Notes under the pieces: model-generated
What the model saw: only the letters and a program-made list of their open reading frames with translations
Databases searched by the model: none
Told to the model about the DNA's origin: nothing
Part shown: one piece after another, positions 8,011 through 17,453 of the stretch
Position numbering within the stretch: position 1 is the first letter of the stretch
Layout: each line of letters starts with the position of its first letter
Made by a program: the position numbers and the translations under genes
Source: Beijerinckiaceae bacterium
GTDB lineage: Bacteria > Pseudomonadota > Alphaproteobacteria > Rhizobiales > Beijerinckiaceae
Assembly (NCBI GenBank): GCA_024304885.1
Contig: JALJOM010000003.1
Location: 190,296 to 254,295, forward strand
Direction of reading: 5' to 3'
Length of the DNA stretch: 64,000 nucleotides

Positions 8011-9519
8011 ATGACTCGCACAGGCAACATTCTCCGCTGCTTCCGCGCGAAGGTCGCGCCTTTCATCGCTGACGAAGCCGGCGCGGTGCTGCCCATGGTC
8101 ACGGTTTTGCTCGTGGTCCTGATCGGCTTCGCCACCTTGGCCGTCGATCTGTCGCGCCTGCTCGACCTTCAGACCCAGCTCCAGAAGGCCGCCGATGCCT
8201 TCGCGCTCGCCGGCGCCGCCGAGCTCGACGGGAGCCCGGATGCCATAACGCGCGCGGATGCCGCGATCGACACTTTGATGAACGGCCAGAACAAGAGCAT
8301 CTGGGGCGGCGGCGCGGTCACGGTCGCGTCGCGCACCTACCACGCCACGCTGCCGGCGACCGACGACACGGCGATGGGCGGCGGAGGGGCGGCTGCGGGT
8401 GACGCGCGCTACGTCGAGGTGACGGTGGCGCCCGTCACGATCAACACCTTCCTCCCGGCCATGCTTTTCGGGGCCGCGACCAACACGATGACGACGAGCG
8501 CCACGGCTGTCGCAGGGTTCACCCAGGCGCTGTGCAAGACGACGCCTATGTTCATCTGCAACCCCTACGAGGGCCAAAACCCCGGCATCTACGACGAGGC
8601 CAATATCGGCAAGATGTTTGTCCTCAAGACGGGACCCGGCGGCACCGATGCCTATTCGGCGGGTAACTATGGCTTTCTCTCGGTGGATGGGAGCGGTGCC
8701 AAGGTGCTGAAGGACGCGCTGGCGGCGAACGATTCGGGAGCCTGCTTCTGGCAGGAGGGCGTCACCACGGAGCCCGGCGATATCGCCTCGGCGAGCGACG
8801 CGCTGAACGTGCGGTTCGATATCTACGAAGGCAGCGCGAAGAGCTACAAGGACGCCGATCACCCACCGGCCCCTAATGTCCGAAAGGGGTGCCTGCCGGA
8901 CAAGGGTACCGCCGCCGACACCTGCGGCCAGGACTATGACAAGGTCGATAGCAAGTATTGCCAGAACGGGAACCAGGAGCCGTATAACTCCGCAGCCGCC
9001 GACTTGGCAAAGGGCTTGCCACCCGATGCCAGCTACGACACATCGACCGGCCTCGGAAACGGCGTCTGGGATCTCACGCAATATTGGAGCATCAACCACA
9101 ACGGTACCACGCCGCCCGAATTCTCGACACGCTACGACGCCTATGCCTACGAGATCGACAACAATCTACTCGGAGATTACAGCGCAGCCGCGACCAGTCC
9201 GCCTCCTGCCGATCGGTCGCCGGGAATCTTCGACGCCAACGCCGCGCAAGCGGTCAAGGGCGAGAGCGGCGCGCCGAACTGCAACAAGAACCCCGGAGGC
9301 AAAGACCGGCGGATTATCTATGTCGCTGTGATCGATTGCACCTCGGTCGGCCTCAAAGGCGGCAAGAATACGGGCGTGCGCGTGAAGGCCTTCGCGAAAT
9401 TCTTTCTCCTCAAGCCCGTCACCAAGACCGACCAGACGATCTACGGCGAATTCCTCGGCCTCGCAGAACCCGGAGCCGATGACGGCGTCCTCCATGACAT
9501 CGTCCAATTGTATCGGTGA
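8011..9519 (+). CDS. TadG-like pilus assembly protein with N-terminal Tad domain
   Basis: A predicted membrane-anchored, largely extracytoplasmic component of the Tad pilus. The start ATG 8011 has AGGAGG (7999-8004) seven bases upstream; the frame is open further upstream without support. The N-terminus has a transmembrane helix in the Tad domain (DEAGAVLPMVTVLLVVLIGF, then DLSRLLDLQTQLQKAADAFA), followed by about 430 residues with many Cys, Gly and Asn, as in secreted pilus-tip or minor-pilin proteins (CNPYEG, DTCGQDYD, NCNKNPGG). The length is 502 residues. Its stop overlaps the possible GTG start of the next gene, so it is co-translated with the TadE genes. Confidence 0.85.
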   Translation: MTRTGNILRCFRAKVAPFIADEAGAVLPMVTVLLVVLIGFATLAVDLSRLLDLQTQLQKAADAFALAGAAELDGSPDAITRADAAIDTLMNGQNKSIWGGGAVTVASRTYHATLPATDDTAMGGGGAAAGDARYVEVTVAPVTINTFLPAMLFGAATNTMTTSATAVAGFTQALCKTTPMFICNPYEGQNPGIYDEANIGKMFVLKTGPGGTDAYSAGNYGFLSVDGSGAKVLKDALAANDSGACFWQEGVTTEPGDIASASDALNVRFDIYEGSAKSYKDADHPPAPNVRKGCLPDKGTAADTCGQDYDKVDSKYCQNGNQEPYNSAAADLAKGLPPDASYDTSTGLGNGVWDLTQYWSINHNGTTPPEFSTRYDAYAYEIDNNLLGDYSAAATSPPPADRSPGIFDANAAQAVKGESGAPNCNKNPGGKDRRIIYVAVIDCTSVGLKGGKNTGVRVKAFAKFFLLKPVTKTDQTIYGEFLGLAEPGADDGVLHDIVQLYR

Positions 9520-9524
9520 GCGCC

Positions 9525-9998
9525 ATGATCCGCTTGAGCAAGACATTCGCCAAAGACGATTCGGGCGCCGCCGCGGTCGAGGCCGCGATCGTCACGCCCG
9601 TGCTCGTTTCCCTCGCCTTCGGCGCCATCGAGTTCTCCAACCTGTTCTGGGATCACCAGCAGATCAGCACGGCGGTTCGCGACGCCGCGCGCTATCTCGC
9701 GCGGGTCGCGGATCCGACCGACGCCGCGGCCCAGTCGCGAGCGAAGGAGATCGCGGTCTATGGCGAGGTCGCCGGCACCAAGCTGCGCGTCACGGGCTTC
9801 ACGACCGGGGATGTGGACGCGGACGCGGCAGCGATCGACAATTCGGCCAAGGCCTATCGTGGACCCGATACGCTCTACATCGTCACGGTGACGGCGACCG
9901 TGGACTACGCCAATCTCGATTTCGGCATGCTGAGCTTCTTCGGGCTGACCCCGCCGACCTTCACGATCTCCCATTCCGAACGATCGGTCAGGGAATAG
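9525..9998 (+). CDS. tadE: TadE-family pseudopilin (first copy)
   Basis: A minor pseudopilin needed for Flp pilus biogenesis and processed by CpaA. The 157-residue protein has the prepilin-like site KDDSGAAAVEAAIVTPVLVS, with cleavage after G14 and Glu at +5, then one transmembrane helix and the TadE motif FSNLFWDHQQISTAVRDAAR. The remainder is a small extracytoplasmic domain. The start is ATG 9525, with an alternative GTG at 9516 overlapping the previous stop. A second TadE-like gene follows directly. Confidence 0.9.
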   Translation: MIRLSKTFAKDDSGAAAVEAAIVTPVLVSLAFGAIEFSNLFWDHQQISTAVRDAARYLARVADPTDAAAQSRAKEIAVYGEVAGTKLRVTGFTTGDVDADAAAIDNSAKAYRGPDTLYIVTVTATVDYANLDFGMLSFFGLTPPTFTISHSERSVRE

Positions 9999-10003
9999 CG
10001 CGC

Positions 10004-10660
10004 ATGAGCTGGAAACGTCTGCGTGAGGATTGCGACGGTGCCGCGATGGTCGAGTTCACCGTCGTCTTCCTGTTGCTGCTCCTCCTGATCGGCGGGATTG
10101 TCGATTTCGGAATCGTCTTTTGGCAATTGAACATGGCTACAAAGGCAGTCGAGCGGGGTGCCCGAATCGCCGCGGTCTCGAATCCCGTCGCCCCGGGTAT
10201 CGTGGACATCGATACAGTGACCGGTGGCACACCCGGGGAACAGCTCCCGGTAGCGTTCACGTTTTACATCAAGTGCGAGGATGGAGCCTGTAGCAGCGGC
10301 GGCTATGACGCGGCTGCGATGAACACGATCGTCTATGGCCGCGGCAACGGCGCGGCTTGCGATTCCGCGGCGACCGGTACCTATGCGATCGGCATGTGCA
10401 ACCTCTTCAACCGCGTCGATCCCGCCGGCAATCCACTCACCCCGGCCAATGTCGTCGTCGAATACAGGGCGGCGCCGGCGGTCGGCTTCCGTGGCAGGCC
10501 CTGTGGTCCGGTCGCGACGATCACAATCTCGCTGAAGAACGTCACCTTCGGTTGGTTCTTTCTCGGCGGCTTGATGAATTTCCTCGATCTGACCTTTCCG
10601 CCGATGCGGACCACGGTCACGAGCGAGGACCTGTCCTTTTCCTCCCCTCTCGCTTGCTAG
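10004..10660 (+). CDS. TadE-family pseudopilin (second copy)
   Basis: A second pseudopilin of 218 residues. The leader ends EDCDG and is followed by AAMVEFTVVFLLLLLLIGG, giving Glu at +5 after G12, then DFGIVFWQLNMATKAVERGA, the TadE pattern. The extracytoplasmic part holds about seven cysteines (CEDGACSSGG, GAACDSA, GMCN), so disulfides are likely, and it ends in a hydrophobic segment FGWFFLGGLMNFLDL. It may be the TadF-like partner. It begins five bases after the previous gene, and its TAG stop is immediately followed by the next ATG. Confidence 0.88.
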   Translation: MSWKRLREDCDGAAMVEFTVVFLLLLLLIGGIVDFGIVFWQLNMATKAVERGARIAAVSNPVAPGIVDIDTVTGGTPGEQLPVAFTFYIKCEDGACSSGGYDAAAMNTIVYGRGNGAACDSAATGTYAIGMCNLFNRVDPAGNPLTPANVVVEYRAAPAVGFRGRPCGPVATITISLKNVTFGWFFLGGLMNFLDLTFPPMRTTVTSEDLSFSSPLAC

Positions 10661-11854
10661 ATGGCCGCCATGAAGGGACCCATGCTCGCCTTTCTCGTCA
10701 CGTCGGATCGGGCCGATCCGCAAGTCGCTCGCCTCGAGCAGCTCTTGGCCAAGCACGGCTACGAGATCGTGGGCAAGACCACGATCGACGAGGTCGCCGG
10801 AGATCCGCAGCTCGAGGCGCGTCGCGATTCGCTCGTCCTCGTCCCTTCGCTCCCCGGCCGGGAGGTCGATGTCGAGCACGTGATCCGGCTCGCCGGCGAG
10901 GTCGCGGGGCATGCCTTCGTGATCTATGTCGCAGACGAGATCCCCCAGGCCCAATACAAGGCCCTGGTCCGGACCGGGGCGGCCGATTGGGTCGGCTGGG
11001 ACTCGGCCATGCGGGAGATCATCGAACTCTCCCAGCGCGTGGGCTCGAACGTCCCGACCGCGTCGCGGCACAGCGCGACACCCGAGGCCCAGCATATGGT
11101 CGTCAGCTTCCTCGGGACCTGCGGCGGCAGCGGCAACACGACGCTCGCGCTCGAGACGGCAGCCTGCCTCGCCTCGCTGAAGGGCAAGGACGCGCGCAGC
11201 GTCGCCATCGTGGACCTGAACTTCCAGCGCAGCGCCATGGCCGATTATCTCGACCTCGTGCCGCGGCTCGACATCGCCCAGGTGGTGCGCAACCCGCAGC
11301 GGCTCGACCGCTACATGCTCGACATCTTCACCTCGAGGCACGCGTCGACCCTCGACATGTTCGCGTGCGCCGATGACGGCATCGACATTTGCGCCATCGA
11401 CGGAGGCGTCGTCTTCGCGCTGCTGGAGCAGATCACGGATCTCTACGACATCGTCGTCCTGGATATGCCACCCTACCGGATCCCATGGGTCGATGCCGTG
11501 CTGAAGGATTCCGACCTCGTCCTCGTCACGGGACTCTACTCGGTTCCTTCGGTCAAGCAGATCATCGCCGAGACGAAGCACCTGAGCGAGCGCGAGCTCG
11601 CCCCGGAGCAGGTCGCCGTCGTCGTCAACCAATGCAAGACGACTGCCTTCGGGGGAATCGCTCACGACGTCAACATCGACGGTGTCCTCTCCGGGCGGCG
11701 CGTTTTCTACGTCCAGCAGGATTGGCCCTTCGCGCTCGACTGCGTCAACACCGGCGTCTCGATGGTTCAATCCAAGCCGCGGCGCGGGATCTGCCGCGAC
11801 ATCAAGAAGATCGGCGATGCGGTGCTGGCGGTGCGCCCGAAGGTGACGCCGTGA
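10661..11854 (+). CDS. cpaE: TadZ/CpaE-like MinD-family ATPase with degenerate P-loop
   Basis: This localisation factor places the Tad machinery at a cell site. The N-terminal ~135 residues form a receiver-like domain (FLVTSDRADPQVARLEQLLA...). The rest is a MinD/ParA fold with VAIVDLNFQRSAMADYLDL and YDIVVLDMPP. The P-loop reads GTCGGSGNTT (152-161). Both lysines expected in a deviant Walker A box (KGGxGKT) are missing: C154 replaces the signature lysine and N159 the GKT lysine. TadZ proteins are known to have atypical P-loops, so it may bind but not hydrolyse ATP efficiently. ATG 10661 directly abuts the previous stop. Confidence 0.88.
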   Translation: MAAMKGPMLAFLVTSDRADPQVARLEQLLAKHGYEIVGKTTIDEVAGDPQLEARRDSLVLVPSLPGREVDVEHVIRLAGEVAGHAFVIYVADEIPQAQYKALVRTGAADWVGWDSAMREIIELSQRVGSNVPTASRHSATPEAQHMVVSFLGTCGGSGNTTLALETAACLASLKGKDARSVAIVDLNFQRSAMADYLDLVPRLDIAQVVRNPQRLDRYMLDIFTSRHASTLDMFACADDGIDICAIDGGVVFALLEQITDLYDIVVLDMPPYRIPWVDAVLKDSDLVLVTGLYSVPSVKQIIAETKHLSERELAPEQVAVVVNQCKTTAFGGIAHDVNIDGVLSGRRVFYVQQDWPFALDCVNTGVSMVQSKPRRGICRDIKKIGDAVLAVRPKVTP

Positions 11855-11901
11855 CGCCCGCGCCGGCGCGTATTGTTTAGTATTGAGGAGAGGTTTCGAT
11901 C

Positions 11902-13287
11902 ATGTCCGGCCGTTTCCGATTCGCCTTCAAGCAGCCGCTTCGCGACCTGCCGCTCCAGGTCGAAAGCCCTGCTGCCCCTGTCGAGGTTGCACCCCCGCCG
12001 GAGCCGGTCGCCCAGCGGCCGGCCTTGCTCGACGAGAAGGTCGAGCTCCACGGCAAGATCATCGACGAGTTCAACCTCTCGTCGCTCGACAAGATGTCGC
12101 GCAGCGAACTGGCGGGGCAGATCGGAAACTATGTCAACGAATATGTTCGGACCCAGAGAATTCCGCTCAACCAGAAGGAGCTCGAATCCTTCACCGAGGA
12201 AATTCTCGACGAGATGACGGGCCTCGGACCGATCGAGCCTCTCTTGAAGGATCCGACGGTCAACGACATCCTCATCAATACCCACGCGTCGGTCTGCGTC
12301 GAGCGGTTCGGCATCCTCGAGCCCACCAATGTCCGGTTCAAGGACGAGGCCCACCTTCTACGCATCATCAACAAGATCGTCTCCGCCGTGGGCCGCCGGG
12401 TCGACGAGTCCTCGCCGATGTGCGACGCACGCTTGCTGGACGGCTCGCGCGTCAACGTGGCGGTGCGCCCGATCGCGATCGACGGCCCGCTCGTCTCCAT
12501 CCGCAAGTTCGCCAAGCAGAAATATTCCCTCGACCGCCTGCTCGGGGTCGGCGCGCTCCGGCCCCAGATGGCGGAGGTCCTGCAGGCCGCGGTCAAGGGC
12601 CGGATCTCGATCGTCGTCTCCGGCGGCACCGGCAGCGGCAAGACGACCATGCTGAATGCCCTCTCGGCCTTCATCTCGCCGAAGGAGCGGCTCGTCACGA
12701 TCGAGGACTCCGCGGAGCTGCAGCTCCAGCAGCCCCATGTCGCGAGGCTCGAGACACGGCCCCCGAACGCGGAGGGAAAAGGCGAGATCAGGCAAAGAGA
12801 GCTCGTCAAGAACGCCCTTCGCATGCGTCCCGACCGAATCATCATCGGCGAGTGCCGCGGCGAGGAAGCCTTCGACATGCTCCAGGCGATGAATACGGGC
12901 CACGAAGGCTCGATGACGACCGTCCACGCCAACACGCCGCGCGACGCGGTGCGCCGCCTCGAGCAAATGGTCGGCATGGGCATGCTCTCCATGTCGCAAA
13001 CCTCGGTCCGCCAGCAGATCGCCTCGGCCATCCAGCTCTACGTCCAGCTGCAGCGGTTGGCGGACGGCAGGAGGCGCATGATCAGCGTCACCGAGGTGAC
13101 AGGCATGGAGAGCGACGTGATCCAGATGCAGGAGATTTTCCACTTCGCGCGGGAAGGTCTCGATGCGGACGGCATGATCCTCGGCTCGTTCCGGGCGACG
13201 GGGCTACGGCCGAGCTTCCTCGCCAACCTGAAGCCGATGGGGATCGACATTCCCAATTCGTGCTTCGATACGCTCCATCCGCTCTGA
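11902..13287 (+). CDS. cpaF: Tad secretion ATPase CpaF/TadA
   Basis: The hexameric motor ATPase that drives Flp pilus assembly, of the type II/IV secretion GspE superfamily. The Walker A box SGGTGSGKTT is near residues 239-248. The Asp box is VTIEDSAELQL, the Walker B region RPDRIIIGECRGEEAFDML (about 311-325), and the His-box region MTTVHANTPRDAVRRLEQMV. The N-terminal domain carries the conserved GLGPIEPLLKDPTVNDILIN. The 461-residue length is normal. ATG 11902 is preceded by a GAGGAGAGG site. It sits between the TadZ-like protein and the two platform proteins. Confidence 0.97.
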   Translation: MSGRFRFAFKQPLRDLPLQVESPAAPVEVAPPPEPVAQRPALLDEKVELHGKIIDEFNLSSLDKMSRSELAGQIGNYVNEYVRTQRIPLNQKELESFTEEILDEMTGLGPIEPLLKDPTVNDILINTHASVCVERFGILEPTNVRFKDEAHLLRIINKIVSAVGRRVDESSPMCDARLLDGSRVNVAVRPIAIDGPLVSIRKFAKQKYSLDRLLGVGALRPQMAEVLQAAVKGRISIVVSGGTGSGKTTMLNALSAFISPKERLVTIEDSAELQLQQPHVARLETRPPNAEGKGEIRQRELVKNALRMRPDRIIIGECRGEEAFDMLQAMNTGHEGSMTTVHANTPRDAVRRLEQMVGMGMLSMSQTSVRQQIASAIQLYVQLQRLADGRRRMISVTEVTGMESDVIQMQEIFHFAREGLDADGMILGSFRATGLRPSFLANLKPMGIDIPNSCFDTLHPL

Positions 13288-13300
13288 CCACGGCACCGCC

Positions 13301-14248
13301 ATGACCGACACCTTGCTCGTCCCGCTTCTGGTCTTCGTTTCCGCCGCGCTCCTGGTCGCCTTCGTCTACCGCTACTACAGCCAGGATCATGTGGCGAAGC
13401 GGGCGATCAACCGGAGGCTGTCGCTCATCGAGGCGACCGGGGACCAGAAGGAGGCCCTCACGATGCTGCGCCGGGAGCGCGGCATCGGCGAGGCCTGGCC
13501 CTGGCTCGAGGGGCTCCACACGACCTTCGTCCAATCGGGCCTCCACTTCCAGGGTGCGCAGTTCCTGTTGGTGATCGTCGGCCTCACCGCCGTCATGACG
13601 ATCGCAATCACCTTCGCGATCGGGGCGAACCCTCTCAACATCGTGGCCGGCTTCGCGAGTGCCTCGGGTCTCGGCATCGTCCTCCTCCGAATCCTGCGCG
13701 CGCGGAGGATCGCACGGTTCAACGAGCAGCTGCCCGACGTCCTCGATGTCATCGTGCGCAGCCTCAAGGCAGGCCATCCGATGCCGACATCCCTGTCGCT
13801 CGTCGCGCGCGAGATGCCGGACCCGGCGGGAACCGAGTTCGGCATCGCCTGCGACGAGGTCACCTATGGTCTTGCGCTGCCCGCCGCGATGCAAAACCTC
13901 TCGGTTCGCGTCGGCGATCCCGAGTTCATGTTCGTGGTCATGGCAACGTCGGTGCAAATGCAGACCGGCGGCAACATGGCGGAGGTCCTGGCGCGCCTGT
14001 CGAAGCTCATCAGGAACCGGTTCAAGCTGCGCCGCAAGGTCCATGCCTTGTCCGCGGAAGGACGGTTCTCCGCGATCGCCTTGTCGGCGATCCCGTTCGT
14101 GCTCTTCGCCCTCATCAGCGTCATCTCACCCGATTATTTCGGTGCCGTCTGGACCCACCCGATATTCCACATCGCAATGGGAGTGGCCGGAGGCATGCTC
14201 GTCGTCGGCAATGTCGTGATGTGGCGCATGGTCAACTTCAAGTATTGA
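13301..14248 (+). CDS. tadB: Tad inner-membrane platform protein TadB
   Basis: One of two T2SSF-fold platform proteins through which CpaF drives pilus extrusion. The 315-residue protein has N-terminal transmembrane helices (about 5-27 and 86-110), then the cytoplasmic T2SSF domain (RRIARFNEQLPDVLDVIVRS...AGHPMPTSLSLVAREM). Two further C-terminal helices follow (IALSAIPFVLFALISVIS and FHIAMGVAGGMLVVGNVVMW). It starts 13 bases after the cpaF stop. Confidence 0.94.
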   Translation: MTDTLLVPLLVFVSAALLVAFVYRYYSQDHVAKRAINRRLSLIEATGDQKEALTMLRRERGIGEAWPWLEGLHTTFVQSGLHFQGAQFLLVIVGLTAVMTIAITFAIGANPLNIVAGFASASGLGIVLLRILRARRIARFNEQLPDVLDVIVRSLKAGHPMPTSLSLVAREMPDPAGTEFGIACDEVTYGLALPAAMQNLSVRVGDPEFMFVVMATSVQMQTGGNMAEVLARLSKLIRNRFKLRRKVHALSAEGRFSAIALSAIPFVLFALISVISPDYFGAVWTHPIFHIAMGVAGGMLVVGNVVMWRMVNFKY

Positions 14249-14258
14249 GATCACCGCC

Positions 14259-15185
14259 ATGGACGAAAACCTGCTCCTCATGGTCATCGTGAGCGTGATC
14301 TTCGCCGCGGTTGTGGCCGTCACGATGGTCCTCGGCTCGGCAGTCTTGCGGCATCAGAGAATCCGGAGCCGCTTGGCCGTCGGCACGGTTGCGACGGCGG
14401 ACGTCGCGGCGAGCCCGTCTCGCAAGCTGATCGACCGAATCGACGACAAGCTGGTCGGTCTCGATTCCGAGAACCGGAGCAAGCTTCGATTCGAGATGTT
14501 GCGCGCCGGCTATTTTTCCGTCGATGCTCCGAAAACGTTCCTCGTCGCCCGGATCGTGGCGATTATCGCCGTGCCGCTCGTGGGCTATACCCTGTCGGGG
14601 CTTTTCGTATCAGCCTTGACGCCGGCCAACCGATTCCTGCTCGCCGCAGTTCTCCTGTGCGTGGGCTATGTCGTCCCTCAGGCATATTTGAAACGTCGCC
14701 AAGCCCATCTGCTGCAGTCCTATCGCAATCTTTTTCCGGACTTCCTGGATATTCTCGTCGTCTGCATAGATGCCGGGTTGAGCTTCGAGGCGGCCCTCAA
14801 CAGGATCGGCCGCGAGTTCCAGGGACGATGCCCCGAGTTCGCACTGAACCTCGCACTGCTCGGCAGCGAGATCCGGACCGGACGAGGGACCATCGAAGCG
14901 CTCGAGAACCTGGCCGACCGGCTCGGGCTCGACGAGGCGAAGTCCTTTGCCATGCTCCTCAAGCAGTCGATCGAGCTCGGCTCCGACATCGGCGACGGGT
15001 TGCGCGCCTACGCCGACGACATGCGCGACAAGCGTATGGCACGGGCGGAAACGCGTGCCGCCGAACTTCCGGTCAAGTTGACGATTCCTCTCGGACTCTT
15101 CGTCTTTCCCGTGATATTGATTCTCGCAATGACGCCCGTGATCATCCGAATCGTGGATGCGTTCAAGGCAATAGCCGGAGGTTGA
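14259..15185 (+). CDS. tadC: Tad inner-membrane platform protein TadC
   Basis: The second platform protein and partner of TadB. The 308-residue protein has an N-terminal helix (LLMVIVSVIFAAVVAVTMVL), a pair of central helices, and the T2SSF core YRNLFPDFLDILVVCIDAGL followed by SFEAALNRIGREF. The motif DMRDKRMARAETRAAELPVK precedes the last helix (LTIPLGLFVFPVILILAM). It is ten bases downstream of tadB and one base from the next gene. Confidence 0.94.
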   Translation: MDENLLLMVIVSVIFAAVVAVTMVLGSAVLRHQRIRSRLAVGTVATADVAASPSRKLIDRIDDKLVGLDSENRSKLRFEMLRAGYFSVDAPKTFLVARIVAIIAVPLVGYTLSGLFVSALTPANRFLLAAVLLCVGYVVPQAYLKRRQAHLLQSYRNLFPDFLDILVVCIDAGLSFEAALNRIGREFQGRCPEFALNLALLGSEIRTGRGTIEALENLADRLGLDEAKSFAMLLKQSIELGSDIGDGLRAYADDMRDKRMARAETRAAELPVKLTIPLGLFVFPVILILAMTPVIIRIVDAFKAIAGG

Positions 15186-15186
15186 T

Positions 15187-15705
15187 ATGAGGTCGAGATC
15201 GACATTCCGCCATGCCGCTCGGCTCGGCTTGATCGTGGGGCTGCTGACCGGTTTCGGCTGCGGTAACGTCAGGGCGCAGGTCGTTCCTCCGCCCTATATC
15301 GAGCCGGGCTATGCCCCCCGCTTCTACCTGGGCGACGAGGATACCCAGAGAGGCTGGGCCCAGTTCATCCGCGGAAACTATGGGCTCGCGCAACTGCACT
15401 ACCGTCGAGCCGTCGAGGTCACGCCCCGAAACGGGGCAGCATGGATCGGGCTCGCGGCGTCCTATGACCGAATCGGTCGCTTCGACCTCGCCGATCGTGC
15501 CTATCGACAGGCGCTGCGGATCGAGGGCGAGAATCACGTCATCCTCAACAACATGGGCTATTCCTACCTGCTGCGGGGGAATGTCCGGAAGGCGCGGCGT
15601 CTTCTCGATCGCGCACGCTTGCTCGCCCCGGAGGATCCAACGGTCGTCAACAACATCGCGATCCTGGAATCCGGGCAGGCCTATTTCCACGGCTTCGGTC
15701 CCTGA
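15187..15705 (+). CDS. tadD: TadD-like TPR protein
   Basis: A predicted exported TPR protein of the Tad pilus, in the position of the lipoprotein TadD. The 172 residues begin with an N-terminal signal (RLGLIVGLLTGFGCGNVRA, with a Cys at about residue 25 that might be lipidated). Three TPR units follow over residues ~62-165 (QFIRGNYGLAQLHYRRAVEV; AWIGLAASYDRIGRFDLADR; ILNNMGYSYLLRGNVRKARR). TadD stabilises other Tad proteins in related systems. It is the last gene of the cluster. Confidence 0.85.
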   Translation: MRSRSTFRHAARLGLIVGLLTGFGCGNVRAQVVPPPYIEPGYAPRFYLGDEDTQRGWAQFIRGNYGLAQLHYRRAVEVTPRNGAAWIGLAASYDRIGRFDLADRAYRQALRIEGENHVILNNMGYSYLLRGNVRKARRLLDRARLLAPEDPTVVNNIAILESGQAYFHGFGP

Positions 15706-15980
15706 CGTCGCTGTCACGAGCAGGAATGTCTCTCGACTCGAATGGCCTTCGCGCGGCGGGCTCGCCATTGCCGGCTCGACCGGATCGGCCGAGGTCGCCC
15801 CGCATCGCGTAAGACATGAACCAGCCCGGCGTCGGCGATCCTGACCGAAATTTCGCTGTAGCCCTCGCGGCGCGGCCACGGCGTTCACGATAGTCTCGAT
15901 CCTCCTCGCGGCGTATCCTCCTCGGCGATCGAGCCCCCTGCCGGCTCGTGTCGAGACCTCGCGACAAAGGTCGCTCTCGC

Positions 15981-17372
15981 ATGAGCTTCTTGATCGCCCT
16001 GGCCGCGCTGGTGCTCTTGATGCTCGTCGCCTATCGCGGCTTCAGCGTCATCCTGTTTGCCCCCGTGGCGGCCATGCTCGCGGTTCTCGCGACGGATCCC
16101 GCGGCGGTTCCGACCGTCTTCACCGCCGTCTTCATGGAACGCGTGGCAGGCTTCCTGAAGCTCTATTTTCCCGTGTTCCTGCTCGGCGCGGTGTTCGGGA
16201 AGGTCATCGAGGTTTCCGGCTTCTCTCGGTCGATCGTGACGGCTGTCATCGGGATCGTCGGCGCGCGACGCGCGATCCTCTCGATCGTGCTCGTCTCCGC
16301 GGTCCTGACCTATGGCGGCGTCTCGCTCTTCGTCGTCGTCTTCGCGGTCTATCCGTTCGCAGCCGAGATGTTTCGCCAAGGCCGCATCCCGAAGCGCCTG
16401 ATCCCCGGCACGATCGCGCTCGGCGCCTTCAGCTTCACGATGGACGCGATGCCGGGCACGCCGCAAATCCAGAACATCATCCCGACGACCTTCTTCATGA
16501 CGACGACTTGGGCCGCCGCTATTCTCGGCCTCGTCGGCTCGGCCTTCATCCTGGCGACGGGTCTCGGCTATCTCGAATGGCGCCGCCGCCTCGCGCTCGC
16601 CGCGGGCGAGGACTACGGCAAGACCCACATCAACGAGCCCGAGCCCGCGATCGAGAGGGCGCGCATCTCGCCCCTCATCGCCGTCTTGCCGCTCGTCGTC
16701 GTCTTCGCCGGCAACCGCGTGCTGACCTCCGCGATCGCCGCGGCCTATGGCGCCAAGGCCGAGGCACAGCTCGCAGGGATGGCCGCGCCCGTGGTGGCGG
16801 ACGTGAGCGCTCTCACCGCGATATGGGCGGTTCAGGGCGCGCTCGTCGCCGGCATCCTCACCGTGCTCGCTCTCTCGTTTCGTTCCCTCCTCGTGAGATT
16901 CGCGGAGGCCTCCAAGGCGGCGGTTGCGGGAGCGCTGCTCGCTGCGATGAACACGGCCTCGGAATACGGGTTCGGCGCTGTCATCGCCGTGCTTCCGGGC
17001 TTCCTGACGATCCGGGACTCGCTGGCGCAAATCCAGAACCCGCTCGTCAACGAGGCGATCACGATCTCGACGCTCGCCGGGATCACCGGCTCGGCGTCGG
17101 GCGGGCTCAGCATCGCGCTCGCCGCGATGGCGAAGCAATTCATCGCGGCCGCCGAGGCGGCCCATATTCCCATGGAGGTGCTGCACAGGATCGCCGCGAT
17201 GGCGAGCGGCGGCATGGACACGCTCCCCCACAACGGCGCGGTGATCACGGTGCTGGCGGTGACGGGACTAACGCACCGGCAGTCCTACGGCGATATATTC
17301 GCGGTGACGATCATCAAGACGGTGGCCGTCTTCGTGGTAATCGGCTTCTATGCTCTCACCGGCCTCTATTGA
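15981..17372 (+). CDS. GntP-family (ion transporter superfamily) permease
   Basis: An inner-membrane secondary transporter of 463 residues with about 12-14 hydrophobic segments. The family pattern of GntP/CitMHS-type H+ symporters is visible: YFPVFLLGAVFGKVIEVSGF, LTYGGVSLFVVVFAVYPFA, MDAMPGTPQIQNIIPTTFFM, and near the end MASGGMDTLPHNGAVITVLA. Family members carry organic acids such as gluconate, citrate or hydroxybutyrate; the substrate cannot be read from the sequence. ATG 15981 is preferred over the upstream ATG 15948, which would add a charged tail. It stands alone, about 275 bases after tadD. Confidence 0.85.
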   Translation: MSFLIALAALVLLMLVAYRGFSVILFAPVAAMLAVLATDPAAVPTVFTAVFMERVAGFLKLYFPVFLLGAVFGKVIEVSGFSRSIVTAVIGIVGARRAILSIVLVSAVLTYGGVSLFVVVFAVYPFAAEMFRQGRIPKRLIPGTIALGAFSFTMDAMPGTPQIQNIIPTTFFMTTTWAAAILGLVGSAFILATGLGYLEWRRRLALAAGEDYGKTHINEPEPAIERARISPLIAVLPLVVVFAGNRVLTSAIAAAYGAKAEAQLAGMAAPVVADVSALTAIWAVQGALVAGILTVLALSFRSLLVRFAEASKAAVAGALLAAMNTASEYGFGAVIAVLPGFLTIRDSLAQIQNPLVNEAITISTLAGITGSASGGLSIALAAMAKQFIAAAEAAHIPMEVLHRIAAMASGGMDTLPHNGAVITVLAVTGLTHRQSYGDIFAVTIIKTVAVFVVIGFYALTGLY

Positions 17373-17453
17373 GGTCCTGGGCGGATCGACGGGACCGCCA
17401 CCCTCGCCCGAGCCGTGCTCCGATGCGGATCGGACCGCGACTCGAGAGGCCGG

